DNA of 64,000 nt from Iris pallida. Its lineage: Eukaryota; Streptophyta; Magnoliopsida; Asparagales; Iridaceae. A program made the translations under genes and the position numbers. Shown one piece after another: positions 48,593 through 61,000 of the stretch. A model generated the notes under the pieces. That model made no database searches, had not been told where the DNA came from, and saw only the letters and a list, made by a program, of their open reading frames with translations. Where the stretch lies: the NCBI GenBank assembly GCA_029216955.1, contig JANAVB010002199.1, forward strand, positions 14,755,417-14,819,416. The letters run 5' to 3'. Positions within the stretch are counted from its first letter, which is position 1. Each line of letters begins with the position of its first letter.

Positions 48593-50219
48593 TGTAGTGC
48601 CCCGTCCCTACATCGTGCCCCGTCTCCGTCCACGGGGTGCGCGAGAAAGGAACAATGTCGCTATCGATTTGGTCGGGACCGATAGGTCGGAATCGGCCGA
48701 GTCGATCGAACGAGAACGGTTGAATTAAGATCCATTCCACGTTATGGAATGGCTTCTTCGGAACCAAGTCCCATATTTAGCGGGTTGCGCCTCGAGGATT
48801 GGCTCTGCGGCTGAGTCGGGAGAGACCTCCCGTTGCTCTGGTTTTCATGCCGCACTTGAATTGGCTTTGGCTTTCGTTTTCGTGAATGCTTTCGATGGGT
48901 TTTTCGTGACGCGTTTTCGAGCTCGCATTCATATCGAAATTTCTTGAAATACACAGTATTCTAATCAGTTGCTTATGCGATTGCAGGTGATCGCGTAGGC
49001 GACGACAGCGCAGCCAACCGGTCGCTCGCTTGAAGCAAGCTAAGGCGAGTGGCTGACCTCCTTCGTTCCGTCCCTCTACTTCAAAAACTCAACATGTGAA
49101 GTAAAATAAATGCTTGTCATAATAGTATAGAATCAATGAAATCGTGGCACGATACTTCACGAAACACTTGTTATCGAACTGTCGGTTTTGGAAATGAAAA
49201 ACGTGCTTCCCTATGCAATTACACTTGGTCTATGCCAATCCAACGAATGAATCTATTAACGCTTATCGCAACGATACGGAAAAATGAGTAATTCAACTAA
49301 GTTCCAAAGAAAACGGTCATTGGACAACTTGTCGACAAGGTGAAGTTCCTCGAACGGTTGCCTCGGCCAAGGGACCGGTTCGGCCCGGGAGGAACGAGTG
49401 TAGCAGCGCCAACCCTTCATCGGCGCGAGTTATGCGGGCACTTTCGCACAGGGCTCGCTACCCGACGCGAAAGGGGCGTCGTCTAACCGAATGCTATAGT
49501 CCGCGATGGCTTGACATTGCCAGTGGCCTTTAAACCCCTATCACTACTTAACAGGTGCACGGGACACGGGATGAACATGATAGTTGCTTGCCTCAAAACA
49601 TGTTAACATGCAAATCATACAGGATGGTTAGAAAGATCATTGAAATAGCTAGCAAACATGTTTATGAAACTTCTTGAATCAAATGCAGAGCTTGGATTTA
49701 ATTAGCCATTCGCCAGTACATGTGTTTCGTGCTGATCCTCGCTCTTTGCAGGTCCCGCGAACCAGGAAGGACGCGCCAACTAGCAATGCGACGTTCGTGA
49801 CTTTTGAAGCTTCGGCCGTGCGTCGAAGACTATCTCTCAGCGACTCCACATTTTGAAGGCTCTCGACAGTCCAAGGAAAATGACTCAGCGTCCCTCCCAT
49901 CCAGGTCAATGGAGTACTTGTGTATATTGAGGGATGTGTGCAATGTATGGAACGGCTATCTCATCGGCACTCTTTTGTAATCGAGTCATGTTGTAGCCCG
50001 CGCGGCAATGAGTCTTGTGTCGGAGTCTGTAAAAAGATGTTCATTATCAATAAAGATCAAGTTTCCTTTACTCATTGTGTGTATCAATTTGTCTGCGTAC
50101 TCTCTTAGATCTCGTGTCTCGGATTACCTTATGACTTGGCCTTGTGCGATCGCAAATTAGGTTCGCACGGCATCACGCCCGGGGGACGACTATCGATTCG
50201 ACGGAATCGGGGCGTGACA
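48593..50219 (+). repeat. 3' LTR, 1,627 bp
   Basis: Starts TGTAGTGCCCC and ends GGGGCGTGACA. No strong purine tract lies before it (the sequence is TTAGTTGGTTATGG), although the GAGGACGAA motif common upstream of such LTRs is at about 48560-48568. Confidence 0.93.
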
Positions 50220-51244
50220 GAAGGCCACATCAACAGACAAGCTTGCGAAACTCTCTTTCTCTCTCTCTCTCTCTCTAGCCCCTGCTTGAGCCTTGACCCG
50301 AAGGGGAGACTAGAAGGTGAGATAGAGGTATCAATGTGAACCTGATATTTTAGCAAGACTTTCATTTTGAGAATTGAAACATTTGTAACTTTTGTTCCTC
50401 ATGCTGTTGGCTTTATTATGTTTTCTGAGTTCCCTCTGTCGTTGAAGATTGAGGACAATCCTCTTTGCCCCCATCTTTTCAATGAGGGGTTCTATTGATG
50501 TAGTTTATTTTTCGAAAGTTTCAAGTTATATTTACATAGAATTTACTTTGCACAGACATAAGCACAGACTTTTAAGAATTTTGCATCTTCGGTCTTCCTT
50601 CGTAATATCTCTATTTATGCACGTTTTCATAGTAACTAAATTTCAATCAGCTTATGTAGTATATATGGCTCACTAAATGTTGTGAGTTATAATTGATCCC
50701 ACGTTTGTATTGAATACTGATAGCCGATGGCGATGAGTCTTTTCGTTTATCTTTGCACTTAAGATTTCATACTTAAAATTATACTTTGTTCCTAGTGCTG
50801 AATAACTTTTCGTAAATCTTTTAACTTAAGATTTCAACATGATTTCGTTTTTAAACTGAAATATTTTGCAACTTTTGTTCCTCTTGTAACTTTTGTTCCT
50901 TCTGATTTTGGCTTTTTTATGTTTTTTGAGTTTCTCTGTTGTTGATAAATTAGGCAAACAAGTCCATATATCTCAATCATATTACTGAAAAAACATAAAT
51001 AAGAAATGTTAAATAACATGTTGCATCTGATTTTTTTTTAAACTACGAATATTGACATTTGCCAAGATATATTCTTGATGCAAAATTTAAGGTTAGTTGG
51101 CATGGTCTAAAAGAGTTCACTTTAGTTTATTGTATCATGCAAAAAAAAATTGATACTTTATTTCCAATATATTTTTTAGAGAGGGGCATCATTTTGTATC
51201 TTGTCCTGGACATCAAAATATTCTGGGCCGGCCCTGATCGGTCA

Positions 51245-51607
51245 ACTAACATTTTAAGAGTTTTGTTGTAACAGATGGCATCATGTTGTTCGGGTGGTCA
51301 TTTTTTTTTTCATGTTTAATAGCAAAATTATTAGATATATTTAAGGTATTTTAATCATCACGTTATTTTATTTTAAATTTTTTTGACTTGTCCCCCACTT
51401 TGTTTATCCAAATTAAAGGTGCACCCCACTGTTTTGCATTAATGTGCATCACCCCTTACATTGGACGGATTCCGTCAAAAATATATTTTTTGACCAAAAT
51501 GTCCTTGTCTTCTTCATCTTTCCTCTTTCCTCTCAACACCCCCTCCCCGCCTCCGCTCCTTCGCTCATGCTCGCCTTCCTGAGCACGACCGCGCCGGCGG
51601 CCCACAG
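51245..51607. other. Spacer between the hAT nest and the next retrotransposon
   Basis: AT-rich, then CT-rich toward 51500-51600. No feature recognised. Confidence 0.5.
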
Positions 51608-51638
51608 TGTCACGCCCCAGAACCAGAATACTGGAGAG
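51608..51638 (-). repeat. 31 bp LTR terminus fused to a pol fragment
   Basis: Matches the first 31 bases (+ strand) of the LTR at 55019 exactly: starts TGTCACGCCCCAG and ends CTGGAGAG. It then switches directly to integrase-coding sequence of the opposite orientation at 51639. Confidence 0.8.
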
Positions 51639-53056
51639 GACTCAGAAAGGAGATGCAAATCCATGAGGATGGTACACTTAGGTTTGGATCGCATCTATGT
51701 GTGCCTAGCGGAGATATCAGACAGGAGGTTATGGCAGAAGCTCACAGCTCTCAGTATTTCATACACCCTGGAGGGACCAAGATGTACCAAGATATCAAGC
51801 AGCACTTCTGGTGGAACAGGATGAAGAGGGAGATAGCTAGATTTGTTTCCCGTTGCTTGGTATGTCAGCAAGTGAAGGCAGAACAGCAGAGGCCAGCTGG
51901 GTTATTGCAACCACTTCCTATCCCGGAATGGAAGTGGGAACACATCACAATGGACTTTGTGACCGGTTTACCGAGATCACCAAGTGGTAAAAATGCTATT
52001 TGGGTGATAGTAGATCGGCTTACAAAGGTGGCGCACTTTCTTCCTTTCAGAGTAGGACAATCTACGGAGAAGTTGGCAGAATTGTATATGCAGCAAATAG
52101 TCAGGCAGCATGGGGTCCCAGTCAGTATTGTGTCAAACAGAGATGCCCGTTTTACGTCACATTTTTGGAAGAGCTTACTTCATAGCTTGGGTACCAAGTT
52201 GAGATTTAGCACGGCTTACGATCCACAGACGGACGGGCAATCAGAAAGAACAATTCAGACTTTGGAAGACATGTTACGAGCTTGCACTCTGGATTTTGGA
52301 GGATCTTGGAAAAGTCACCTGCACTTAGTTGAGTTCTCATACAACAACAGTTATCAAGCCAGTATCCAGATGGCGCCATTTGAAGCACTATATGGTAAGA
52401 AGTGTAGGTCGCCACTGGCATGGGACGATATCAGGAAGAGGAAGATGCTAGGCCCAGAAATGATTGTCCAGACCGTTGAAGTGGTTAAGGGAATTAGAGA
52501 GCGACTTCGAGTTGCGCAGGATCGGCATCGTCATTGGGCGGACCAGCATTGTAGGTCGCTAGAGTTTTCTGTTGGGGACCACGTGTTCTTGCGGATCTCA
52601 CCTACTCGTGGGGTCATTAGGTTTGGCGTTCGCGGGAAGTTGAGTCCGCGATACGTGGGCCCATTTGTTATTCTTGAGAGGATAGGCGATGTTGCTTATC
52701 GTTTATCCCTTCCACCTTCGTTACGAGAGGTGCATGACGTATTTCATGTATCTCAGTTGCGAAGGTATGTATCGGACCCAAGCCATATCCTTGATCATTA
52801 TGAGCTGGTTGTTGGTACCAACCTGTCTTACGAGGAACAGCCTGTGTCTATTTTGGACCGAAGAGAGAAGATACTCAAGAACCGAACAATTAGCCTTGTC
52901 CGGGTTGCTTGGGGTCATCACTCTTTAGGGGAGTCAACGTGGGAACGTGAGGATGATATCCGATCACGGTATCCGCACCTGTTTGACTCACAAGGTATAT
53001 CTCTTTCTGTATACCTTGATTGTCTTAACTCCTCATGCTTGTCACCTTATAAGTAG
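51639..53056 (+). pseudogene. 5'-truncated Ty3/gypsy pol: integrase and chromodomain part
   Basis: Open in frame from the junction at 51639 (first ATG 51653) to TAG at 53054-53056. It covers the H2C2 zinc-binding segment ([17 protein letters not shown] … CLVCQQ), the DDE core ([37 protein letters not shown]) and a chromodomain-like tail ending [17 protein letters not shown]. gag, protease, RT and RNase H are missing. The relative at 58066 stops right after …LFDS; here the frame runs about 18 codons further, probably because the stop was lost. Confidence 0.88.
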
Positions 53057-53210
53057 AATTGCTTAATGTTGTAAATTGTTAGATGAAGATACAGTACTTG
53101 TTATTATCATTGTAGAATGATTGCTTACTTAAATTGCTTATACCTGGAGTAGTCCAGCTCTGATATTTCTATTCTGCTTGGATTTGAAATTCCGAGGACG
53201 GAATTTTTCT

Positions 53211-53224
53211 AAGGAGGGTAGAGA
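53211..53224 (+). promoter_or_regulatory. Polypurine tract
   Basis: AAGGAGGGTAGAGA immediately before the LTR start TGTCAC at 53225, where plus-strand synthesis would be primed. Confidence 0.75.
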
Positions 53225-55018
53225 TGTCACTTCCCATTCCCAGAATACATATTTTTAGAATGCATGTACTGTTTAAATGTAAATATTTTATATTTATCAT
53301 GTATTGCTCTATATTTAAATCCCTTTAATTTTATGTTAATTAATTTCCTGTAATTTTATTTCTGCACTTTACTTTCTGCTTTTATACTCTGCTTTAGCTT
53401 TGCTATGGGTTCGGCTCAGATTGGTTTAATTATGTTGGTTCATCATGAACCGAAATAAACCCCCACCTACCACCACCCCATTTAAAGCCCCAAACCCTTT
53501 CTCTCTCTTCATTACTTCTTTTCATTTCTCTTCTTCTTCCTCATAACTCTCCCACCAACCTAGGAGAGCAAGGCAAGTGCCAACTTGCTTCCTGATGGAT
53601 CCCCATTATTATTGTTCCATCATCTTCTGTATTTGATTCTAAGTCTCTTTAGTACTTAGCATTTTCGATTTCCATGGTTTATTTGTTGTAGATCTAAGTT
53701 TGTTATATTTTCGGATTTTTTAGGTATTGATCTAGTAAACTTTGTTATCTTTAAGTTTTGATGGTTCCATGTTGTAGAGAATTTTGTTCTACCCAATTTT
53801 GACCTATGGAAGTCCATATTTGGGCTTGGGATGAAGAATTTATGGAGCTTGAAAGCAATGGCTTCCATGGTTCTGTTCTCAGAAAAAATTCGGAGAAGAA
53901 GAACAGTCCAGCCGCACACAGCGCATGAGAATCTCATTCCTCAAGCGCATGAGATTATTTATTTCCCAATCTTATTCCTCAGCGCATGGATTATTTATTT
54001 TCCAATCTCATCTCACAGCCGCATGAGAATCTCATTCCTCAGGCGCATGAGATTATTTATTTCTCAATCTTATTCCTCAGCGCATGGATTATTTATTTCT
54101 CAATCTCATCTCACAGCCGCATAAGAATCTCATTCCTCAGGCGCATGAGATTATTTATTTCCCAATCTCATTTCCTCAGCGCATGGATTATTTATTTCCC
54201 AATCATTTCCCACAGCGCATGAGATTATTTATTTCCCAATCATTTCCCACAGCGCATGAGATTATTTATTTTCCATTCATTTTCCACAGCGCATGAGATT
54301 ATTTATTTCCCAATCATTTCCCACAGCGCATGAGATTATTTATTTCCCAATCATTTCCCACAGCGCATGAGATTATTTATTTCCCAATCATTTTCCACAG
54401 CGCATGAGATTATTTATTTCCCATTCATTTCCCACAGCGCATGAGATTATTTATTTTCCAATCATTTCCCACAGCGCATGAGATTATTTATTTCCCAATC
54501 ATTTCCCACAGCGCATGAGATTATTTATTTCCCATTCATTTCCCACAGCGCATGAGATTATTTATTTCCCAATCATTTCCCACAGCGCATGAGATTATTT
54601 ATTTCCCAATGTTTATTTCCCGAATTTGGCATTAATTAACATTGATTGTTATCTTGATTAATTATTGATCATGCGTTCCTAGATGGAACTAAGAGACTGG
54701 CTAGTCGTCTTATTGAATTAAATGGAATAAGACACGTTCATATTTGCAATCGATTGGCCAATCCCGAATATTGACATACAGATACATGCATGCTACAATT
54801 TATTTATTTATTTTACGAAAGCAACATGTGTACTTTATGGTCAAGGCATGATTATTTCGTGGATAGTTTTGATTGTTGCATTACGCTATGTAAGACCTAC
54901 AACCTAACCGCACGGGTATCGTTGTAGAGTTGAGCATATCGTACTTGGTACGGAAGTACTCATTCTGAAATGACCATGATCCACGGCATGTGATTTCACT
55001 TAACATAGAGGCTACTAA
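53225..55018 (+). repeat. 3' LTR of the truncated element, interrupted at 55018
   Basis: Starts TGTCACTTCCC right after the polypurine tract. TATA-like TTTAAA near 53481, a CT-rich leader at 53500-53550, and a minisatellite at 53918-54612. No CA terminus is seen before the - strand element begins at 55019, so the LTR is probably split by that insertion; its remainder should lie beyond the window. Confidence 0.7.
53918..54612. repeat. Minisatellite inside the LTR, 37 bp units and 98 bp higher-order units
   Basis: Eleven consecutive units of 37 bp start at 54211, 54248, 54285 and so on to 54581, each with CAGCGCATGAGATTATTTAT. Before them (53918-54210) are longer units of about 98 bp (for example from 54016 and 54114) that alternate GCGCATGAG and GCGCATGGATT. 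Open frames here are an effect of the repeat. Confidence 0.95.
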
Positions 55019-57896
55019 TGTCACGCCCCAGAACCAGAATACTGGAGAGCGGGGGCAGACATAGCCAGCTACGTATATTGAAATAGAATACATCTCAACT
55101 ATACGGTCACGGCTGTCTAGATATGAGGGTTTACTACAAGCCAACAGTCTCTTAAGGTCAAGCCTATTGTCTCAATCTCAAGCAAGTAATAATTACAAGA
55201 TGTATGATCATTAAATATACAATAAAAGGTGTCCCAAATATTACATATCAGCTGATCATGAAGCTAGTCGTACAAAATGTTAGGACTAGCAAGAGTTTAA
55301 GTCATACATGATCAACCCTAGGATTTGTTAATCATGTTTACAGCCCGTAGGCAGACAGTAAGTAAAAGTGCAGCGAGCTAACAGGTGCTCGTCGGCTAAA
55401 CGCCTCAAAAGAATAATTTTACAATAAAGTGGGGCAAAACAAAAAGGAAAACCCACTCTTGGCCCGGGTTCCGTCTAGTTGTCACCATTGGGCTGGAAGC
55501 TTGGTAGATCCTCGGGAGCTGCTCCGAAATCTGGCCACACAAAACCAGCTGGGTCAACCCCAGAAAGAGCAAGTGCCACAAGGGGGCCACGAAATAAGAA
55601 CAAAAGCCAGCAATCAGCACAGAAGATATAATATTAAACTAGAATTATGAAAACATGTCAGGATGATATACGACGAGATAACCATGGAACTATTCCGATA
55701 GCCAGGTTACAACCCGTAAACCAAACAAGGACCGGGGTTGTAACCCTTCATCTGAACAGAGCTTGGTTTCCTACCATTTATCGGCAAGATAATAATGTAA
55801 GCAATCAAGACAGGAAACATTCTGGTACTGGATCAAGACATGCCCAGACTGGTTATACTTCATTCAATCAATCACGGCCAAGCAGATACTACGGCTTACT
55901 ACTTTAACTAACTAGGGTTATCACAGGCCTAATTACTAACAAGATGCAGTGAGATTGTTCCACAGCCACAAGCCCTGCAGACCATCCAGGCTACCCAGGA
56001 CGAAAGATTAGGGTTGAATTCAGGTGGGTACATCGCCCGAGAGACAAATGTACCCTTAGGTGACTTAGAGGGTGCAACACTCGACGGTGCGCTGGAAATG
56101 TGCCCTACTCGACGGCAGGCTACAGATCCCAAGAGCGTCCAGGTAACGGGATTGTCTGTAGCTGTGTCATCTCTTCATGACTACTGTGTTATTCTAGTTA
56201 TTAACCTTAATCCATTTTAGTAGGTACTCCTGACCGTGGTACTCAGGAGTTCCATCCTAGACATGATGCAAGACTGGACAAGTGGATTAACAAGCAAGCA
56301 AGAAAGAACCACCCACGGTGTCAAGACAGGTCAAGCTAAGTTATCAGGTTATGTCAAGTCAGGAGTGCGCCGCCACGGGCCACTATCAAGTCATGTTGGT
56401 CATGTCAGGAGTGCACCACTACGGGTCACTGTCGTGTTATGCTAGTTCCTTGCCATACCAAGCCATGTACAATAGTCATTCCAAACATTTTAAGTAAAAT
56501 CAAGTTCAGGACAAAAGGCGTAAGGATATAAAATGGGCATGAAATATCTAATAAAATATCAAAATACGAGTCAGGGGATGCGTACGCACAAAAGCACGCA
56601 CGCAGGGGGAATGCATACGCAATATAACACGCACGCAGGAGGGCAGCATATGTGAAAGTCACGCACGCTCAAGGGGCAGCGTATGTGAAAGTCACGCACG
56701 CTCAAGGGGCAGCGTATGTGAAAAGTCACGCACGCTCAGGGGCAGCGTACATGAAAAGTCATGCACGCTCAAGGGGCAGCGTATGTGAAAAGTCACGCAC
56801 GCTCAGGGGAGCAGCTGCGTGAAAGTCACGCACGCTCAAGGGAGCAGTGTGTGAAAGTCACGCACGCTACAGGGAGCAGTGTGTGAAAGTCACGCACGCT
56901 CAAGGGAGCAGCTGCGTGAAAGTCACGCACGCTCAAGGGAGCAGCTGCGTGAAAGTCACGCACGCTACAGGGAGCAGTGTATGAAAGTCACGCACGCTAC
57001 AGGGAGCAGTGTGTGAAATGTCACGCACGCTCAAGAAAACAGTGTGCGTGAAAAGTCACGCACGCTCAAGGGAACAGTGTGCGTGAAAAGTCACGCACGC
57101 TCAAGGGAGCAGCTGCGTGAAAAGTCACGCACGCTCAAGGGAACACGCTTCCAACAGGGAGCGTACCCAAGCCTGCGTACGCAGCGCTAAAGAGCGCGCG
57201 TAGCTCAGTGTGCGTAGCTAAACAGCTCTGCACACTGCTCACTGTCTTCTCCAAATAGCAAGAACACCATGGCTGAAACCAAAACTTCAAAAGTTCATAA
57301 CTTGGCCATCCGAACTCCAAATCCGGATTTCCAAAGTTCCAACTTGGGTGAAACTGAAAGCTCTTCCTCATGGAAACATCAAAACTCATAGAAAACCAAC
57401 ATAAATAGCTCAAATCATACAAAATCCGAAAATAGAAACAACTTAGATCTACATCAACAGAGACTTCAAATCATAAAAACCCAAGAACTAATGTTGATCT
57501 CCATGTCCTAAACTAGCAAATGGACAAAGAAAAGAGGGTCCTCATGTAGTGGCAAGATGCACTTGCCTAAGGGTTGGGGAGTTGTGTGGAGGAAGAAGAA
57601 GAAGAAGAAGAAATTAATGGTGGTTATGAGGAGAGAGAGTGGTAGGTGGGGATATAAAGAGGGGGAGTTATGGTGGGGATGAGGGGTAGCATAGGGCTAG
57701 GGTGATCCAGTGCACAAAACCGAACCAAACCGAACCATCCCCAATAAAACCGAGCCAAGCCAAAACCCAAAATACGAGAAATACCGAAATTCCACAAGTC
57801 GAGAAAGAAAAAAAATAAAAAAATAAAAATACATGCCAAAATTCAGATACGAGTATAAATACGAAATACAGGAAAATATGGAAAATGAGGGTGACA
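55019..57896 (-). repeat. 3' LTR, 2,878 bp
   Basis: In element orientation it begins TGTCACCCTCATTTTCC (complement of 57896) and ends CTGGGGCGTGACA (complement of 55019). A TATA-like CTTTATATC is the complement of 57651-57659, about 240 bp into the LTR, followed by a CT-rich leader. A minisatellite lies at about 56590-57150. Confidence 0.88.
56590..57150. repeat. Minisatellite inside the LTR, about 33 bp units
   Basis: About 18 tandem copies marked by CACGCACGC at 32-34 bp spacing; a typical unit contains GTGAAAGTCACGCACGCTCA. Unit sequence varies (GCAGCTGCG, GCAGTGTG, GCAGCGTATG). It is GC-richer than the rest of the LTR. Confidence 0.93.
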
Positions 57897-57914
57897 ACTC
57901 TACCCACCTTAAAA
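57897..57914 (-). promoter_or_regulatory. Polypurine tract
   Basis: On the - strand AAGGTGGGTAGAGT directly precedes the LTR start, like AAGGAGGGTAGAGA at 53211-53224. Confidence 0.7.
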
Positions 57915-58065
57915 GAATTCCGTCCTCGGAATTTAATCAAGGAGCTAGAGATTGTCACAACAAGCTACACTAAGCACAGGCAAGTTACACTAGGCAGTTC
58001 AATCATACAATCATACAATGCAAGCAAGGAAGGGAAAACGTAAGGCATAAGAAAGACATTATACC

Positions 58066-61000
58066 TCACGAGTCAAACAGGTAGGGATATCGCGATCGGA
58101 TGTCGTCCTCACGCTCCCACGTTGACTCACCCAAAGAGTGATGACCCCAAGCAACACGGACTAATTTAATAGTCTTGTTCTTGAGTATCTTTTCCCTCCG
58201 GTCCAAAATAGACACGGGCCTCTCCTCATACGAAAGGTTGGTACCGACAACCAATTCCGAATGGTCTAGGATGTGGCTCGGGTCCGGAATATACCGTCGT
58301 AATTGGGACACATGGAATACATCATGTACCTCACTTAGCGACGGCGGAAGAGCGAGACGATAGGATACATCTCCTACTCGCTCCAGAATATCGAACGGCC
58401 CTATATACCTAGGACTAAGCTTTCCCCGCACGCCGAAGCGAATGATGCCGCGGTTAGGCGAGATCCTAAGGAATACATGGTCGCCGACAGCAAATTCTAA
58501 GGGACGCCGATGAGCATCGGCCCAATGGCGCTGGCGGTCCTGGGCAACTCGGAGGTGATCTCTGACCTTCCTGACCACTTCAACCGTCTGGGAAATCAAT
58601 TCGGGTTCGAGCATCTGCCTCTCTCCGACATCGTCCCATGCTAGCGGGGATCTGCACTTCCTGCCATAGAGAGCCTCGAAGGGTGCCATCTGGATACTGG
58701 CCTGATAACTGTTGTTGTACGAGAATTCTACCAGGTGCAGATGATTCTCCCATGAACCACCGAAGTCAAGGGTACAGGATCTCAACATATCTTCAAGGGT
58801 CTGGATTGTGCGCTCTGACTGACCATCCGTCTGCGGGTGATAAGCTGAGCTGAACTGAAGGCGAGTTCCCAAACTCTTCTGCAAGCTGCGCCAAAAGTGT
58901 GAGATGAATCTTGAATCCCTGTCTGAGGTGATGCTGACTGGCACACCGTGAAGCCTGACGATCTGCCTGAGGTACATCTCTGCTAGCTGCACCGTCGACT
59001 GTCCAACTCTAAATGGAAGAAAGTGTGCCACCTTGGTAAGCCTGTCCATAATTACCCAAATAGCATCTCTGCCGGCCGGAGATCTGGGCAATCCGGTCAC
59101 GAAATCCATGGTTATATGCTCCCATTTCCATTCTGGGATCGGTAAGGGTTGAAGAAGTCCAGCGGGCCTCTGATGTTCAGCTTTAATCTGTTGGCAAACC
59201 AAACACCGAGAGACAAATCGGGCTATCTCCCTCTTCATGCCATTCCACCAAAAATGCTGACGAATATCCCGGTACATCTTCGTACCACCCGGATGAATAG
59301 AATACTGTGAACTGTGGGCTTCTGCCATGACTTCCTGTCTGATATCTCCACTGGGTACACAAAGACGAGTACCGTGCCGAAGGGTACCGTCTTCATGGAT
59401 ACATAACTCTGGCCTTCTTCCTGCTTCACACTCTGCTCTGAGTTGCTGGATCTTGGAATCTGCTGACTGCGCCATCCGGATCCTCTCAACTATGCTGGAC
59501 TGAACCTGTAGACTGGCCATCAATGCCACACTGGTTGGAAGAACCACTTCAATTCCCATCTTCTGAAGATCTGCCAATAATTCTGGTTGCGCCGTCAGAA
59601 AATAAACTCCGGCTCTCCTGCTCAATGCATCTGCTACTACGTTGGCCTTCCCGGGATGATACTGCAAATCCACATCATAATCCACCAATAACTCGAGCCA
59701 TCTTCTCTGCCGCATATTAAGGTCCTTCTGGGTGAAAATATACTTCAGGCTCTTATGATCAGTAAAGATCTCCACTCTATCCCCGTACAAGTAGTGTCTC
59801 CACAACTTCAAAGCAAACACTACCGCCGCCAATTCCAAGTCGTGGGTCGGGTAATTCTTCTCATGATCACGAAGTTGGCGTGATGCATAAGATATTACCT
59901 TCCCATGCTGCATCAAGACACACCCCAATCCTCTGCCTGAAGCGTCGCAATAAACTGTGAATCCTCCGGTCCCATCTAGAAGGGTGAGAATGGGAGCCGT
60001 TATCAAACCTCGCTTCAACTTCTCAAATGATTCCTGACACTCTGCTGTCCAAACAAACGGCACATCCTTGCGGGTCAACTGGGTCATCGGCGCTGAAATC
60101 CTTGCGAAATCTGAAACGAACCGCCGGTAGTAGCCGGCCAATCCAAGGAAGCTGCGAACCTCTGCCACTGAGCTGGGTACCGGCCATGACTCGATAGCCA
60201 CAATCTTCTGGGGACCCACTTCCACTCCTCCTCGGGTAATGATGTGACCCAAGTATGAAATGCGATCGAGCCAGAACTCGCATTTACTGAACTTGGCGTA
60301 CAACTGATGCTCCCTAAGCGTCTGAAGGACGACTCTGAGATGCTTCTCATGCTCTGCTTCACTCTTGCTGTAGACCAGGATGTCATCTAGGAACACGATC
60401 ACAAATTGGTCCAAGTAAGGCATGAAAATGCGATTCATGAGGTCCATGAATACGGCCGGCGCATTGGTCGCTCCAAAGGGCATAACAAGGAACTCCCAAT
60501 GCCCATACCTCGATCTGAATGCTGTCTTCGGGATGTCCTGCTCTCTGACTCTGATCTAGTGGTATCCTGACCGCAAGTCGATCTTCGAAAATACTGAAGC
60601 CCCTCTGAGCTGATCAAATAAGTCATCTATCCTCGGAAGAGGGTATCTGTTCTTGATTGTCACCGAATTCAAGGTACGATAATCAACACATAGCCTGGAC
60701 GTACCATCCTTCTTTTTCACAAGAAGCATCGGGGCTCCCCAAGGCGATCCACTTGTACGGATGAATCCCTTGGTCCTCAGTTCTTCAATCATCTTGTACA
60801 AAATCTCCAATTCTGAAGGCGCCATCCTGTAGACTCGCTCTGACACTGGTGCTGTCCCGGGAATCAAGTCTATAGTGAACTCAATCTTTCGCTCCGGCGG
60901 CATCCCTGGAAGCTCCTCTGGAAAGACATCTGGAAACTCTTCAACTATCCGGGGCAACTGAACTGCTGCTACTGCCATCCGCAATGCTGGGGAAGACGGC

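Larger units (their letters stand above)
42105..50219 (+). mobile_element. Complete Ty3/gypsy LTR retrotransposon (chromovirus, Tekay/Del-like), 8,115 bp
   Basis: Two LTRs (1,606 and 1,627 bp) bound an internal region with a primer-binding site at 43714 and a gag-pol region. Perfect 5 bp duplication GAAGG at 42100-42104 and 50220-50224. I count about 10 substitutions between the LTRs (roughly 0.6%), so the insertion is recent, but the coding region is already broken. The order protease, RT, RNase H, integrase fits Ty3/gypsy; the C-terminal chromodomain-like segment suggests the Tekay/Del clade. Confidence 0.93.
41057..51236. mobile_element. Non-autonomous hAT-like element (1.48 kb) split by two nested insertions
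   Basis: Left end CAGGGGCGGCCCGGAGG at 41057; right end complement CAGGGCCGGCCCAGAATAT at 51236. Perfect 8 bp target-site duplication ATCGGTCA at 41049-41056 and 51237-51244. Subtracting the inner hAT (41116-41689) and the Ty3/gypsy element (42105-50219) with their duplications leaves 1,478 bp (41057-41115, 41698-42104, 50225-51236). No transposase frame is seen. Its ends match those of the 297 bp element at 24605-24901. Confidence 0.85.

Noticed and set aside
42254..50108. Small frames repeated in both LTRs (for example 43411-43599 and 49920-50108).
   Set aside because: LTR sequence; no codon bias or known product.
53831..54296. Overlapping frames with repeated IYFPI/SAW motifs.
   Set aside because: Translations of the LTR minisatellite.
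53918..57150. Regular repeats resembling CRISPR arrays (53918-54612 and 56590-57150).
   Set aside because: Units are directly tandem with no unique spacers, lie inside plant LTRs and have no cas genes nearby.
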